A stretch of DNA of 15,106 nucleotides, taken from Planctomycetaceae bacterium. Its GTDB lineage: Bacteria > Planctomycetota > Planctomycetia > Pirellulales > Thermoguttaceae. The notes beneath the pieces were generated by a model, which was not told the DNA's origin, searched no databases, and saw only the letters and a program-made list of their open reading frames with translations. The first letter of the stretch is position 1; every line of letters starts with the position of its first letter. The stretch is taken from assembly GCA_003509805.1 (NCBI GenBank), contig DOMV01000073.1:565-15670 (forward strand), in the 5' to 3' direction. A program made the translations under genes and the position numbers. This document shows positions 15,027 through 15,106 of the stretch, in pieces.

Positions 15027-15106
15027 TTACGGCTTTTGCTCCCGGAGATCGGTACGACGCCCCATATTATACCGAAGCCGGTCGAGTCGTGGGTAAACAC
15101 AGCCCG
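15027..15106 (-). CDS. Possible C-terminal end of an upstream gene (partial)
   Basis: One minus-strand frame enters from the window edge and stops at TAA 15027-15029, which leaves 21 bases before the DUF58 start, a typical operon spacing. The 25 visible residues end GRRTDLREQKP and are rich in Arg. They do not look like the usual C-terminus of a MoxR ATPase, and a second frame is also open here. Too short to identify. Confidence 0.25.
   Translation of the reverse strand, partial: GCVYPRLDRLRYNMGRRTDLREQKP
15066..15071 (-). promoter_or_regulatory. Consensus -10-like TATAAT upstream of DUF58
   Basis: The minus strand reads TATAAT at this position, about 60 bases before the DUF58 start codon. 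The best -35-like element, TTTACC, is 20 bases further upstream, longer than the usual 16-18. If an upstream gene really ends at 15027, this lies inside its coding part. Tentative. Confidence 0.25.

Overview
The window reads as accessory/housekeeping DNA of a moderately GC-rich bacterium. I infer a member of the Planctomycetota. The grounds are a Ser/Thr-kinase-like domain fused to a sulfatase-modifying-factor-like domain, a very long secretin with a helical N-terminal extension, a DUF58 / BatA-type VWA / VWA-glutamine-amidotransferase-like gene string, a PAPS-type sulfotransferase-like gene, and few Shine-Dalgarno sites ahead of the genes. No 16S or other taxonomic marker is present, so this assignment is an inference from gene content.

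Left part (1-7035, + strand): a multidomain regulator-like protein (99-2582) combines a degenerate kinase fold, a double zinc ribbon, a helical repeat region and an FGE/SUMF1-like fold. Its kinase catalytic Asp and the expected formylglycine-generating cysteines both appear to be missing. A 536-base AT-richer gap with several inverted repeats follows. One of them is a hairpin that carries a strong ribosome-binding sequence in its loop. Next is a secretin of about 1260 residues (3119-6901) with a signal peptide, helical N-terminal part, STN/N0 domain, Gly-rich linker, a tract of 33 codons that is almost all Asn, and a C-terminal secretin pore domain. A clear Rho-independent terminator (6996-7035) closes this part.

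Middle part (7064-9233): a TetR-family repressor on the minus strand and a sulfotransferase-like gene on the plus strand are divergent. They share a 328-base intergenic region with a tandem 13-base repeat, a long-range inverted repeat and a 15-base palindrome, which are candidate operators. The sulfotransferase gene has a G8 run near its 5' end.

Right part (9365-15106, minus strand): three genes are transcribed leftward in the order DUF58 protein (14133-15005), BatA-like VWA membrane protein (12078-13997), and a large membrane protein with two VWA-type metal sites and a glutamine-amidotransferase-like domain (9365-12052). In many bacteria such genes sit beside a MoxR AAA+ ATPase and act together at the cell envelope. 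No MoxR gene is inside this window, and only about 100 bases lie upstream of DUF58. The last gene of the string converges with the sulfotransferase gene at a nested inverted repeat (9284-9358).

The best candidates for a second look are the doubly degenerate kinase/FGE fusion protein, the poly-Asn tract inside the secretin, and the conflicting start signals of the secretin gene.
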